Positions 49,501-60,581 of a stretch of 64,000 nt of DNA are shown one piece after another. The DNA lies in the NCBI GenBank assembly GCA_024138015.1, contig JAMXBB010000001.1:90275936-90339935 (forward strand). The letters are read 5' to 3'. Position numbers and translations under genes: made by a program. The stretch's first letter is position 1; each line of letters starts with the position of its first letter. Origin of the DNA: Lumnitzera littorea. Taxonomy: Eukaryota > Streptophyta > Magnoliopsida > Myrtales > Combretaceae. A model generated the notes under the pieces. The model made no database searches, was not told the origin of the DNA, and was given only the letters and a program-made list of their open reading frames with translations.

Positions 49501-51743
49501 GTTTTAGTTCCTCAGCTTTTCAAAACACAAGAAGCTAATGTCTTTGTCAACCCGACATCAGATGGCCGTCTAATTTTGTCTGAGTGTACCCGTAAAGGAT
49601 GCCTCCATAGAACTTGAACGTTCTTAGAATGATAACTGACATACTTATCACGGCTAAAAGCGCTTGGAGCAAGTGAGAGGTGGCGGAAAGACCGTACTAT
49701 GAATGTTGATTTTGTCTTACTTTCATATGGGGCAAAATTAGAAAACCCCTCAACGTTGGGCTCAGAGAGTAACCAGCTTGCTTTGTTCCAAAAAGTTCAG
49801 CACCAAAATGGGGGAAAAAAAAAAAGGAAAATGGAAAAAGAAAAAAAGAAAGAAATAATAGCAGTTCAGGCACTGCTGCAGTTGTTAGCCTGTTCCTAAA
49901 AATTATATTATTCAATTGGTCTCACTTTTCTGATATCCCGACCTAGTGAGTATATTCTTCGGGCATATGAAGTTGCTCCCAGTTAGCTTAATGTTTATGT
50001 AACGTCTTTTAGGAACCCCTGGGTGGTGCACACGCTGACCCTTCCTGGACTTCTCAGCAAATTAAGTTTACAATTATCAAGGCCATGGAGGTAACAATTT
50101 TTTCTTTTCACCTTGGTTTTGACATTTTTGAATATATTCTTAATCAAGCCCCATTTGTTCTCTGTCCTTAGGTTCAAAAATCAAAACATCATCTTGGTTT
50201 TGTTTCTCCAATTTGGTAATTATGTGATAGGACACAGAGACTAGATTAGTTTAAAATAGGACTAAATCCATTGGAGGTCGTGAGCATTCAAAGTCATTTT
50301 CAGATAAATCATTAATGTTTTAAGTGAGTCAAATAATGAACTAACATTTTACTTTATGCTCCAAAGAGGTCATTAATCGTTTTAAAAGAGCTAAAGATAG
50401 GATCAACATTTTGCACATATTCAAGTAAGTCATCGATGTTTTGAATCAGGTGCCCCTGAGCAATATATCAAATGATGCTTTGTGATACAATCTATTTGAA
50501 GTGTTACCAAAATGTTCATATTTCATTAGACACATTTAAAATGTTACTGACTGATTTGAACATGATCCCAAAAGTTCATTTGACCTCTAGTGTATTTGTC
50601 CCATATGGAATGTACATGTGCCTCACCAATATAGAAAAGATGAAACGTGGGAAATAGAATCTGCTTTACATATAATTTTTCCTTGGTCTTTAGTTTTCTT
50701 AGTCCTTGACCTCTTACAATAATGCTTACTGAAAGTAGGAATTGGCAAGTATGAGTACTGAGGAATTGCTCCACCATAGGATGCTCAAATATCGGTCTAT
50801 TGGAGGTTTCCAAGATGGAGTGCCAGTAGAACCCCAAAGGAAAAGGAACATGAAACAATCCGATGTCAAAACCTCAACTGCTGATTTAGAGTCCGAAATA
50901 GTGAACCTAAAACGGAAAATCATTGAAGCAAAAGGACCAAGCGAACCAATCACTAGTGATGCAATTGAGAAACTAAAGGAGGAGGTTGATAAGGATATTA
51001 CCAACGCATTCATTTCAATGGGATTAGAAGAGAAGCTAGAAGCAGTTAAACTAGAGATATCTAGATCTTCAAACAAGCCTAATCAACCCCTTGGCACCGG
51101 TCTTAAGAAGAAGGTGGACGAAATAATGCAGGAGTTTAAGCATAAATTTTCTCAGCCAGGGGCATATCTTGGATTGAAGCAGAAATTCGAAAAGCTAAGC
51201 TCAATAATCAGGCTTATTGAGATGAAAGAGAAACGCGACAAGCTGAAGATGGAGATTAATCAGAAACTCCACAATGAGGTAAAAGCCAAAATGGAACTTA
51301 TCAAGAATCTTGAGGAGAAAATATCCCAAGGTAAGGATCTAAACAAAGATATGCTTGAGGAACTAGAGAGAACAAAGGAGGATCTGAAGGAACTATTAAA
51401 GTTGGCTGACTTGGAAATTATAGAAGTTAGAAGGAGAAACTTGACCACTCTTCCTCCTCAGTTAAAAGATGAGATCGTAAGCGTAAACAAAGAAATTAAC
51501 CAGGAAATCGAAAAGGCCATACTTGCAGCTGGTTTAACTAGCAAGATTGAGAAACTCAAGGCAGAGATGTCAAATGGATCACCTGCGGAACATGTGCAGA
51601 AGTTGCAAGCTGAGATCAGAGAGGAGATTCTTACCGCTTTGAATGCTGAACACCTTAAAGGAAAAGTTGAGGATATACGATCGAAATTGGAGCAGTCAAC
51701 AACAGCTAATGCTGAGATTGGAGCTGAGAATGGTAGGTACTAG
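46573..51743 (+). CDS. CAC3: Acetyl-CoA carboxylase carboxyltransferase alpha subunit, plastid (10 exons)
   Basis: With the plastid-encoded beta subunit (accD) it transfers the carboxyl group from carboxybiotin to acetyl-CoA, making malonyl-CoA for fatty-acid synthesis in the plastid. Coding exons: 46573-46953, 47307-47381, 47575-47682, 47758-47918, 48120-48234, 48326-48480, 49024-49075, 49158-49226, 50013-50090, 50739-51743. All phases match, giving about 732 residues (Arabidopsis CAC3 is 769). The first 50-60 residues are Ser/Arg-rich as in transit peptides. The accA-like core begins at KKGRKHEYPWPDNIDP and includes LHGDRAGYDDPAIVTGIG, PIITLVDTPGAFADLKSEE and the crotonase-fold oxyanion region GEGGSGGALAIACAN, ending AEKLRITAQEHYRLGIADGI. 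The last exon adds a plant-specific Lys/Glu coiled-coil extension of about 330 residues. The stop at 51743 lies just after a GGTAGGT donor-like site, so a further small exon cannot be excluded. Confidence 0.95.
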
Positions 51744-51988
51744 ATTTTTGAAACCTCAGATTGCATCAACGTATGTTATTTAATTTTTACCGTCATAATC
51801 ATATAAGTATAGATTTATGTAGCAACAAAAACATGTGGTGTTTTACTGCAGCTGGCAGTATTTGTTGTTGTTTGGGCCAATATATTTTATTTTCCATATT
51901 TGAAGCATATCCATATTTTGCTATGAGTCTAATAACTATTTGATACGCATCAGATACATATTTGTCATTTATCTTTTGATGTCTCTTT
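51744..51988 (+). other. CAC3 3' flank
   Basis: 246 bp separate the CAC3 stop from the target duplication and LTR of the copia element. No AATAAA was seen here, so the transcript end may use a variant signal or run into the LTR, which has an ATAAAGAAT stretch near 52020. Confidence 0.4.
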
Positions 51989-52149
51989 TGTACAAGATGA
52001 GAAAATGTGCATTGTATTGCATAAAGAATATTGAGTGGTACAATTGTATATATATAGTAATATAACCCGCTAACCCTAGTACACGATGAAAATACTATTC
52101 TACCCCTTACACAATATTATATAAATGATACATGAAATATACATTAATA
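51989..52149 (-). repeat. 3' LTR of the copia element
   Basis: In plus coordinates it starts TGTACAAGATG and ends ACATTAATA, matching 57795-58011 apart from the 56-bp duplication. The adjacent minus-strand sequence CACCTTGAGGGCG is suited to be the polypurine tract. Confidence 0.85.
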
Positions 52150-52169
52150 CGCCCTCAAGGTGCGACAGT

Positions 52170-52860
52170 CAGCATGAGATTGGTTGAATGATCATGAAAA
52201 GTTGTTGTAGACAAATTCTTGGTGAGAATGGCAACTCGTCAATAGCGGATGGGAATTTAGTAGATCAGATGCTAACCAAACGCAACCATTTCTCATACAA
52301 AGTGCTAATCAATATCAACATAGTGCGATCATGTTAAATGGGATTGCGAGAAAGATAAACCGCACCAAGGATATCATAGCAGAGGATGAGAGGTCGCTAA
52401 TTGGGAACTCTGACTTCTCAAGCAAGATTATATATCCAAGAGGTCTTAGCAACTGCATAGGCCAAAGCTCTATATTTAGCCTCTATAAAGCTATGTGACA
52501 CTATAGATCCTTTGACCACTAGGAGATGAGGTTACGATCAATAAAAATAGCATATCCAGTGGTGGAATCAACCGAATTAGCATCAACAAATGTAGTAAAG
52601 GAGAGATTGGTTGTCTGAGTGATGGGTAGGCCAATGGATACAATACTGCGAAGAATATGCTTGGCTGCTTGCATGTGATTTGTATTCAATTGATACATAT
52701 ATTAGCTCCTCTAATTGACTGGAAAATTGATATCTACTCGGGTAATTATAAGATACTGTAGTGTACCCACAATCTCATGATAAATAATAAGATTAAGCAA
52801 GGGAGGGTAACCCTAAGCAATAAGGTAACTTCAAGGAGATAAGGGTGTTTGCATTGCTTT
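52170..52860 (-). pseudogene. copia RNase H (broken)
   Basis: Minus-strand translation gives EIVGTLQYLIITRVDINF, HMQAAKHILRSI, FVDANSVDSTTGYAIFIDRNLISW and RLNIELWPMQLL. These are the GxLxYLxxTRPDI and ADWAGxxxxRRSTxG blocks of copia RNase H. In-frame stops are frequent. Confidence 0.8.
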
Positions 52861-53630
52861 GGATAAATGCATGTTATGACACTTAAGTAGGTTAAGAATA
52901 AATTGAGATTGACTCATAAGAATGCCCTAAGTGACTCTTGGACATGGACACCAAGAAAAAAATGTAGGTCACTAAGATCTTTCATAGAAAATTGGTATGA
53001 CAAGGTGGAAATGAAGTCCGAGAAGAGTTGTAGGTTATTGCAAGTAAAGATGATATCATCAACATAGAGTAGAAGGACAAGTGTATCAGAACCACATGAG
53101 TAAACAAACATGGAGGTGTCAGTCTTACTTTATAAGAACCTGATCTATAGTAAGAAGCTACTAAATCAAGAGAAATAAGCATGAAGTGCTTATTTAAGAC
53201 CATAAAGAGACTCTTGGAGTTTACAAACATGATTGGGGTAATGTGGATGAACAAATGCAAGAGGTTGTTTCATGAAAACTATTTTAGAGAAATAACCATA
53301 TGAATGACCCAGTGAGAAGAGATGGCATGAGATAGAATGAAATGGATTTTGGTAGGTTTAACAATAAGAATAAACATTTCAATGTAGTCAAGACCTTCCC
53401 TTTAAGAAAAACCCTAGGCTATGAATCTAGCTTTGTACCGTTTGACTTACCCTTCGGAGTTGTACTTAATGTGGAATTTCCATGTACTACCAACAATATT
53501 GTGATTGGGATATGGTGGCACCAAAACTCATGTTTTATTTTTAAGAAGAGGGTCAAACTCTTATTTCATGGAAGCAGACTAAGCAGGGTGGCAAAGGGCT
53601 TCAGTGTAGTATTTAGGTTCTAATTGAGAG
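52860..53630 (-). pseudogene. copia reverse transcriptase (broken)
   Basis: Begins near 53580 with EFDPLLKNKTWVLVPP and STWKFHIKYNSEG, continues through GLDYIEMF, and reaches the catalytic YVDD (53055-53066) in LLLYVDDIIFTC. SMKDLSDLHFFLGV follows near 52965. Frameshifts and stops separate these blocks. Confidence 0.85.
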
Positions 53631-54226
53631 GTATGAGTGTTAAAGATAAGTATTTGTTTAAGTATGATAATGTTAGATTTAGATCGGGTAAGCATTTGGT
53701 GAGTAGGTTTAGGAGTATGAGTTTATGGAGAAAAGGGGTAGAAGGGAAGACGATGGATGTATCCTTAAACGTGTTTGATGATAGACATGTATTATGGGTA
53801 GGCGTATAATATGTGGAGGTAGAGTAGAAGGTGTTGTGAAGGAGGTTATTGTAGTGATAGTAGGGGAGGTCATAAATGAGGTGGTAAGAGGAGTGGTAAG
53901 GCATGACATTTCTAGAGGATCTTCCATTGTTGGGGATGGATGTGATGTAGGGTTGCTAATGGTTGTTGTTAAGGGGATGGTAAATGTTAGTGATGGAGTA
54001 GTAGTGTTTTTGATGATCTACTAATAGTGGGTAATGATGTGAGAGAAGTGTATGGAAAAATAGATTCATGAAAAACCACATGTCGACTAATGTGGACATG
54101 TCCTGAGGAAGGGTTAAGACAATGATAATCTTTGTGGTGAGTCAAATACCCAAGAAAGATACAAGGGATTGATCTCGGGGATAATTTGTGTGGTGCTAGA
54201 TGGGTGGTGTTTAGATAGCAAAGGCA
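53630..54226 (-). pseudogene. copia integrase C-terminal and linker (broken)
   Basis: Near 54215-54060 it reads FRCLCYLNTTHLAPHKLSP, PCIFLGYLTHHKDYHCL and ISRHVVFHES, the usual C-terminal integrase block. A Pro/Ser/Thr-rich linker of low complexity follows. It resumes the integrase split by the solo LTR. Confidence 0.8.
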
Positions 54227-54232
54227 CCTAAA

Positions 54233-55158
54233 TGATGTGGATGAAATACGGCAGCGAATCTCGGAAGGAAGATGATGCAATTTAGGTTTGAGTGAGAATG
54301 AACATAAGGGGTTTTTTAGTGTGAATGTGGATGGATATCACATACCAAGACATATATATAATTAGGAGTTTGAGCTCGAAATAAGGTTCAATACAACTTA
54401 CGAATACTAAATGTTACTTAGGATTCAAATGAGTATTAGATGTAACTCACTAACCGGTTCAAATGAGAGTTCACCATAATCATAGTGTCAAGATTGATAA
54501 GAATGCAAGAAAGTTTAACCAACACTCAATAATCCGACAAATACTAGCTCAAGTGTAGCCTTAATCGAAAGAGGAAAGTTTCATTCTGTATGGGAATATT
54601 CTTCACTCTATCTTTGTACCATTCGTTCTGTTTATGATTACAAATGTTGCTATTTATAGCAAGTCCTACGCCTTAGTGGCAAAACTGTAAATAATGTACA
54701 AGACCTTATACCCCAAAGAATTGGGCGTATAAATAAAATAAAGAAAAACATATATAAAAATACAAAATTGTGCATTTAATAAAAGTCAACATGTAGTCAC
54801 TCGACCTATCTTAGAAGGAGTAAGATCCGAACTAGATGGGGTCGGCAGTTGGATGTCCAAGTCCAAGGAGGAGCTTCTAAAGTCTCACAGTGCTTGGCCG
54901 AGACACCAGAAAGGTCGGCTCATAATTGCCGAGTGATAGAATTAGTTGGTACTAGTCTCTTGATGCCGTACCGAGTAGATCTTTGGCCTTAAGTCCTCGA
55001 TTGTGTGGTCTCTTAGTAGACGACATACTTAGTGTTGAGTGTCTCTTTTTCTTTCCCTCGATCTTCTTTTATTAGATTGGCTTCAGCAAAACTTAATCGT
55101 TCTCGGCTTGGGATTGGTCGGCCACAACTTGGATATGGTCGGAGGTTGATTCTCATCA
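54233..55158 (-). repeat. Solo LTR, 926 bp, inserted in the copia integrase
   Basis: On the minus strand it starts TGATGAGAATCAACC and ends CATCCACATCA, with TGATG...CATCA ends. It is flanked by CCTAAA on both sides (54227-54232 and 55159-55164), a clear target duplication. Joining the flanks restores integrase continuity (FLCTF before, FRCLCYLN after). A TATA box reads GCTATAAATAGCAAC on the minus strand near 54650-54665. It is the same family as 25245-26234. Confidence 0.9.
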
Positions 55159-55164
55159 CCTAAA

Positions 55165-55900
55165 GGTGCATAGGAACGTATAATCAGGTATAGTGTGATG
55201 TAGCAATTCAAAGGGTAACTTATGTTCAAGTATTGTAGAAGGTAGCTTATTGATTATATATACAACAGTGAAGCCATATGGTTCGAGTAAGGTCATTGAT
55301 GTATCTATGTTTACGTTCAGCAATGCCATTTTGTTTTGTTGTATATGGATAAGACAATTGAAGTTGTATGCCATTTTCTTTTAGATATTTAGTGAAAGTG
55401 CAGTTTACATATGCACCACCACCATTACAGTGAAAAATTTTAATGCAAGTGGACAAGTAATTTTCAACGAAAGACTTAAAATTCTTCAAATGAGAGACAA
55501 CTTCAGATTTATTATGCATAGGAAAAATCCGAGAAAACTAAGTACAATCATCCACAAAGAGTACATTGCATTGGAACCCTAAATTCAATCTAATTAGCGA
55601 TTGCCATACATCACAATGAATAATCTGGAGGGGCTTTTATGCTCAATGAGGTGATCACAAGAAAGGAAGATACATGGATTTTCCAATGCTACAAGATTGA
55701 CACAAGCTAGACGATTAAGACAAGGACTTAATAGAGAGATACTAACTACGAATGAGTTGATGAAGGACTTCATAGTGAGGGTGAGAAAGTTTGGCGTGCT
55801 AGATATCATTGGAAACAACAACAGCAATGAAAGACTAGATGATTGGAAAAAGATAGAAAAACATGATATAGAGGATGCTTAGTGTGTTGGTGGAGGAGTA
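55165..55900 (-). pseudogene. copia integrase core (broken)
   Basis: Minus-strand translation shows SEVVSHLKNFKSFVENY, NGGGAYVN and PYTTKQNGIAERKHRYI (55519 down to 55300). The catalytic Asp expected in the TDGGGEY motif is Asn and the Glu of GEY is Ala; the Glu of the AERKHR block is kept. The upstream zinc region (LACVNLVALE, about 55700) is faint. Confidence 0.8.
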
Positions 55901-57698
55901 GTTGGCCTATAGTTGAGTCCTAGACAGAGAATGAAGAATTGTCAAATTTGATAATGCAATTGCTATCATGGCACAACTTAATGACAAAAAATAGATTGTA
56001 TGTAAGAGAAGGAACATGAAGGAAGTTTTTAAGGTGCAAAGTAGAGCTGTTTGCATGAATGGTGAGGTCACTGATGTAGCAATGATCATAAATGCACCGT
56101 TACCTACAGTTACTTAGTCAAAACTAGCATATGGAGTCAAGTTTGAGAGTATACTTGCATCATGGATCATATAGTGCGTAGCATCGAAATCCGAATACCA
56201 AACAACCTCATTTGATTCTCTAAGGGAGAGAGTAGCAAAAGATTTAAGAATATCTATGTAAGCATCATTGAAGTAATGATAAAATTGGAAAGCAAAATGA
56301 CCAAGCCACTCACATATCTGGCAAGTAAGTGAGGAGTGAGAGGAAGAGTTGGATGAGGAAGCAATTGAAGCAGTGCAACAAGCAAGATGACCAAAAGGCT
56401 GGTCAATGGGTGAGAGTTACTAAGTTTGGAGACGATCAAGGCATGAATTTGAACTCAAGAAGCATCCACGCCCCCTGGAGCCAAACCTATTGCAACCATA
56501 ACCTCAACTCTTAGAGGGAATGGAGATTGTTTGGGTGTGCAGGGCTATTGGAATAGTAGTAGTGGAATCATCAATATTTTGTTTCTTGAGCCATTGTTCT
56601 TAGTTAATGAAGTTTACATGAACTTGCTCGAACGTTAAAGTAATAGGCATGTGGGTTAAGGTAGTGACTAGAGCATTGTAGTCCCTAGGGAGACCACATA
56701 AAGCATGAGAGATCAGATCTATGGAGCTAAGAGGTTAATCGATTAAAGCGAGTTAATCAGCAATGGACTTCAGTTCACAAAGATATTCAGTCATAGAGCT
56801 GTTGTTCAATCGTAGGGAAAGGAGCCGTTACTTGAGTTCCATTTCCCTTACCATTAAATTTTCTAAGAATTGTTGGCGAAAGGCAATCCAAATGTCATAA
56901 GCTAGCAAAATATCATGAATCTCAATAAGGAGGTTAGTTGAGATGGTGGCAAGCAGTGGTGCATGAACAAAGTGATTTATACAAAGACAAGTGGCATAGG
57001 CCAGGTTTGGAATATGTGTAGCCCTTGAATTTAGAGTGATGGTAGATGGAGGTGTGAGAATAATACCGTCCATAAAGAGGTGCAAGAATAATACTGTCCA
57101 CAAAGCAGTACAAATCAGATGGTATTAGGAAGGATGTCATGAAGGAGAGCTAAAGTTGATAATTATCTACTAAGAGTTTAATGGGAAAGATTGTTGTAAT
57201 ATTGGTGAATGAAAGAATGGTAGGAAGTGATGTTCAGAGAATTGAGAAGGAGAGAGGGAATGAGGGTTGGAGGCATAGGAAAGAAGGACGAGATGCTTCA
57301 AGGAATAATATGTGAATCAATGGCCATGGGAAGGGGCTAAGATGGGTTTATGTTGTGAGAAGAGGTAATGTTATTAAAGAAATGGGACGACTGCAAGGAG
57401 GAATTGGTTGTAACGGTAAGGTTTGCGACAAGGGGAATTGCTAGTGTGAATGCAGGGATGTTAAGGGGATAAAGTTGAAAGTGGTGGGTGTGATGGAGGG
57501 TAAAGAGGCAATGGGAGGGTTAGATACGATGGATGTAGTGAAGAGAATAAGAGATGTGGTCATGGAGGCAAGTGGGCTAGTGTGTACAGCAGAGGGGTTA
57601 TCATAAAGTACAGCAGTATGTGGGATAAGGGAAGGGGTAGCGATTGTGGGATCTAAAACAATGGGGTAGTCATAAGTTGTGGCTAGTTGAGTTGACAT
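55900..57698 (-). pseudogene. copia gag and protease region (broken)
   Basis: The likely original start is ATG 57698 (MSTQLATTYDYP), 97 bp after the primer site. A Ser/Thr/Pro-rich N terminus is followed by the gag core: EIHDILLAYDIWIAFRQQF, LCELKSIADSLA, DLISHALCGLPRDYNALVTTL (57000-56640). A zinc-knuckle-like CQICEWLGHFAFQ lies near 56315. The protease area around 56100-56200 reads WYSDFDATHYMIHD, the copia WxxDSGATxH motif with Phe for Ser and Asp for Gly. Confidence 0.75.
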
Positions 57699-57794
57699 GA
57701 TGAAAATATCAACTAGAAGAAGATGATTCGGTAGATGACAATAGAAAAAAAATCTAAGAAATTAAGGTTTGTATGTGAGTTGGCCCTTATACCA

Positions 57795-58011
57795 TATACA
57801 CGTTAAGAAAATGTATGTTGTATTGTATAAAGAATATCGAGTGGTAAAATTGTATATATACAGTAATATGACCTGGTATTGTATAAAGAATATCGAGTGG
57901 TAAAATTGTATATATACAGTAATATGACCTGGTAATCCTAGTACATAATGAAAATACTATTCTACTCCTTATACAATATTATATAAATGATACATGGAAT
58001 ATACATTAATA
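57795..58011 (-). repeat. 5' LTR of the copia element with 56-bp internal duplication
   Basis: A unit of 56 bp (starting TATTGTATAAAGAATATCGAG) is present twice in direct tandem at about 57823-57934. The other LTR has one copy. The copies within the tandem are identical to the eye, so the duplication is younger than the insertion. Confidence 0.9.
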
Positions 58012-58122
58012 TCTTTTATCAAACACTTGGTTTTAAATTGATATCAAAATAATACCAAAACAATACCCAATGAACTAACTAAAGCCTAATAACAATACAA
58101 TGGCTGCACATCATAATTAATA

Positions 58123-58470
58123 GGGAAAATTATAAATAACCTCCTAAATTTTGATCTAGGTGTAAATTACATCCCTAAACTTTTCAAATATTGCAAATCA
58201 TACTTTCAAACTTTGATAAACTGGCAATATAAATAATATTTCCATTTTAGTTAAAAAAGTCATGTTATGGTCAAAATTTGGAATCTTAAATATACTTTGA
58301 TAAGTTGGGAGTCTTTCACACCAAAGTTAAAATATAAGGGTCATTTGCAACCTATGGGTCATTTGCTAGTTTATTAAAGCTTAAGGGAGATTTTACAATA
58401 TTTGAAAATTTAAGAATAAATATATACTTAAATCAAATTTTAAGGAGGTTATTTTGCATTTTTTTTCACA
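58123..58470. mobile_element. MITE with about 110-bp inverted repeats and 8-bp target duplication
   Basis: The left arm GGGAAAATTATAAATAACCTCC and the right arm (reverse complement AAATGCAAAATAACCTCC) continue matching for about 110 bp. Shared words include TTTTCAAATATTG, AACTTTGATAAACT and AGCTTTAATAAACT. AATTAATA flanks both ends (58115-58122 and 58471-58478). Length 348 bp, no coding. Confidence 0.75.
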
Positions 58471-59494
58471 AATTAATAACACACTTCCATGTATGAATTG
58501 GTTTAATGGCATGTCGTTGAACCTATTTCTTGCTCCTCGACTTCTTCCAATGGAGTGCCATAGAAAGATGCAAATTGCTTGTAAGGTCACAAGGATCCTT
58601 GAACCGTGTCATGCTTATGTTTGACTCTTGTCTTATGTTTTTCATTTACATTCTAGTCAATGGAATATTTGTTGGGTGGTCCTATCTTAATATGCCAGAG
58701 GTGTTACTTCTACTGCCTTATATACTTGTTTAAGTTAGTACACACAGGTAAGGATTTTTGCCAGGTAGATCACGACAACATTATACATTGCCATTACTCT
58801 CTCATGGCAAGTAAAGTCACTACCATGCCATATTTATCTTATTAAGTTCGTAATGGCTCGTGTGTGTCGAAATACAATATGATCGATTCAAGTTTGATAA
58901 AAAAAAATTATAATTGATAAGAAAAATCTTTAAGACTACAAAATAGAAAAATAAATCTCAAGAATCGTGCAATAATATATTTGATTTAAAATACTTTATT
59001 GAAAACCCTTAATCATAGTTTAAATTACATAATCTTATGAGAAAAGAAGGGGAAGAATAACACAATACATTGATGGCTCCAGCACTCCCATTTTGTAGAG
59101 AATTTTTCCTACTTTAACTATTCGACAAGAGTAGACCATTGCCCTTCCCATGATCGATCCTATATACAAGTCCTATTAATACAACGCTTTTAAATAGCAT
59201 TTGGCGACGGTTCTCGTATTACCATTTAGGATAAAACAAGTTTGATCTATCCTCTTCATATTTATAGAATTTAAATATTGAAAAACTTCCCTAAACTTTA
59301 ATTTCGATACAGATATACTCTTGAATTTACAAAATATATTTATATACCTTCTAAGTTATGATAAATTCACAATTGACCTTAGATATTGTATATTGTAACA
59401 ACCTAAAAAAAAAAGAAAAAAAAAGCAGCTCAGTAGAGTTAACCTTAAGACTTTCATGTCATGTGAGCACCTGTGACATAATAATTGTCTTAAT

Positions 59495-59927
59495 GTCATA
59501 TTTAGTAAGTAGGAATAGACGATTTCGGATTCCACTTCATTTCCACATCTTTAGAAATATATTTAGAAGTCGGAATCCTTAATTTCATGAAATCGTGAAT
59601 TCATCTTCTAAGAGAAATTCAATCCAACCTTCTCAAAGATGGAATTGGTGGTTCCATTTCTCCCATATTTACTATTATTAATTAAATTACTTATTTAACT
59701 TTTAATTTAATTATAGCATTCAGTAATTAATGGTATTTTTTTAATTTAATTATAGCATTCAATAATTAATGGTATTTTTAATAATTACTATCATATACGC
59801 ATTTGATTTTATTCCATTTGATGCCTCTCTACAGATATTTTTAAACACGTGAAAGGATTTATCATTCCACTCCTTATTCCATTCCATTTCATTTCATTTC
59901 AAACCATTCCTACGTACCAAACATGAC
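59495..59927. mobile_element. MITE with short inverted repeats, hAT-like ends
   Basis: The left end GTCATATTTAGTAAGTAGGAAT and the right end (reverse complement GTCATGTTTGGTACGTAGGAAT) agree at most positions. Both subterminal regions carry ATTCCATTTC/GGAATTGG-like words. Inside, a 39-bp unit (TTTAATTTAATTATAGCATTC...) is repeated in tandem at 59701-59779. No target duplication was confirmed. Confidence 0.6.
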
Positions 59928-60480
59928 AAAAGAATCGAAAGTTACAAAGCTAGACTTATTTATTTAATCATTACATCTAATCATATTTTCATAATTATAC
60001 AACATGAAATCACTACGAAATCCAATATTATCTCATGGTTGTCCAAAAGTGCAAAGAATTACTATCTCTCACCGAGCAATAAAATGAGTAGTCACTAAAA
60101 CTTTCCAAACTTCATGAAAATGATTTACTTTTATGTAATTTGTTAAATAGTAGATTCTATCATTCTACACCTAAGATAATACATATCTCCTATCATAGTT
60201 GTAAATTTTATACTATTAGCCTTGAATAGGGTAGCTCTCAATCATGTTGAATCCTAGGCCACCCATGTTTTTGGTGTCACATACAAAATCAATCTATTGA
60301 GGGATGTGCACATATCATGACTCAATGGAATGAGAGTTATACACATTCTCATTACTATGTTTATACATAAGTTTTAGAAAGTTATCAATCATATGTAATA
60401 TATAAGTAGCCATATACAATTGAAACATTATATGTAGTCTTCTGCTAACCTATATGAAGTGCATAATATAATATCGCTCC

Positions 60481-60580
60481 TTAACCTTAGGTTCAAGATT
60501 TTGCATATATAATCAGTTCCTAGATCGTCTAACCTTAAGTTCTGGATTTTGCATATATAATCAATTCTCAAATTGTCCAA
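60481..60580. repeat. Short tandem duplication, 48-bp period
   Basis: AACCTTAGGTTC...GATTTTGCATATATAATCA at 60483 recurs at 60531 with a few changes. Confidence 0.7.
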
Positions 60581-60581
60581 A

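Larger units (their letters stand above)
51989..58011 (-). mobile_element. Decayed Ty1/copia retrotransposon with nested solo LTR
   Basis: Reads on the minus strand. The 3' LTR is 51989-52149 (161 bp) and the 5' LTR is 57795-58011 (217 bp, longer through an internal 56-bp duplication). TCTTT flanks both ends (51984-51988 and 58012-58016). A primer-binding site TGGTATAAGGGC follows the 5' LTR (minus strand, ending at 57794). The order is gag, integrase, RT, RNase H, as in copia. Without the 926-bp solo LTR and its 6-bp duplication the element is about 5.1 kb, a normal copia size. All ORFs are interrupted. Confidence 0.9.

Noticed and set aside
49697..49915. Plus and minus ORFs with Lys/Phe runs in a CAC3 intron
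   Set aside because: Produced by the purine-rich low-complexity stretch near 49810-49860.
50726..51076. 116-codon minus-strand ORF opposite the last CAC3 exon
   Set aside because: Antisense shadow of the Lys/Glu coiled coil; no independent features.
46573..51743. CAC3 as a bacterial or recently transferred accA
   Set aside because: Nine spliceosomal introns, a transit-like N terminus and the plant-specific C-terminal coiled coil show a nuclear plant gene.
52914..53260. Minus-strand ORFs as a host gene
   Set aside because: The YVDD motif and copia order show they are retrotransposon RT fragments.
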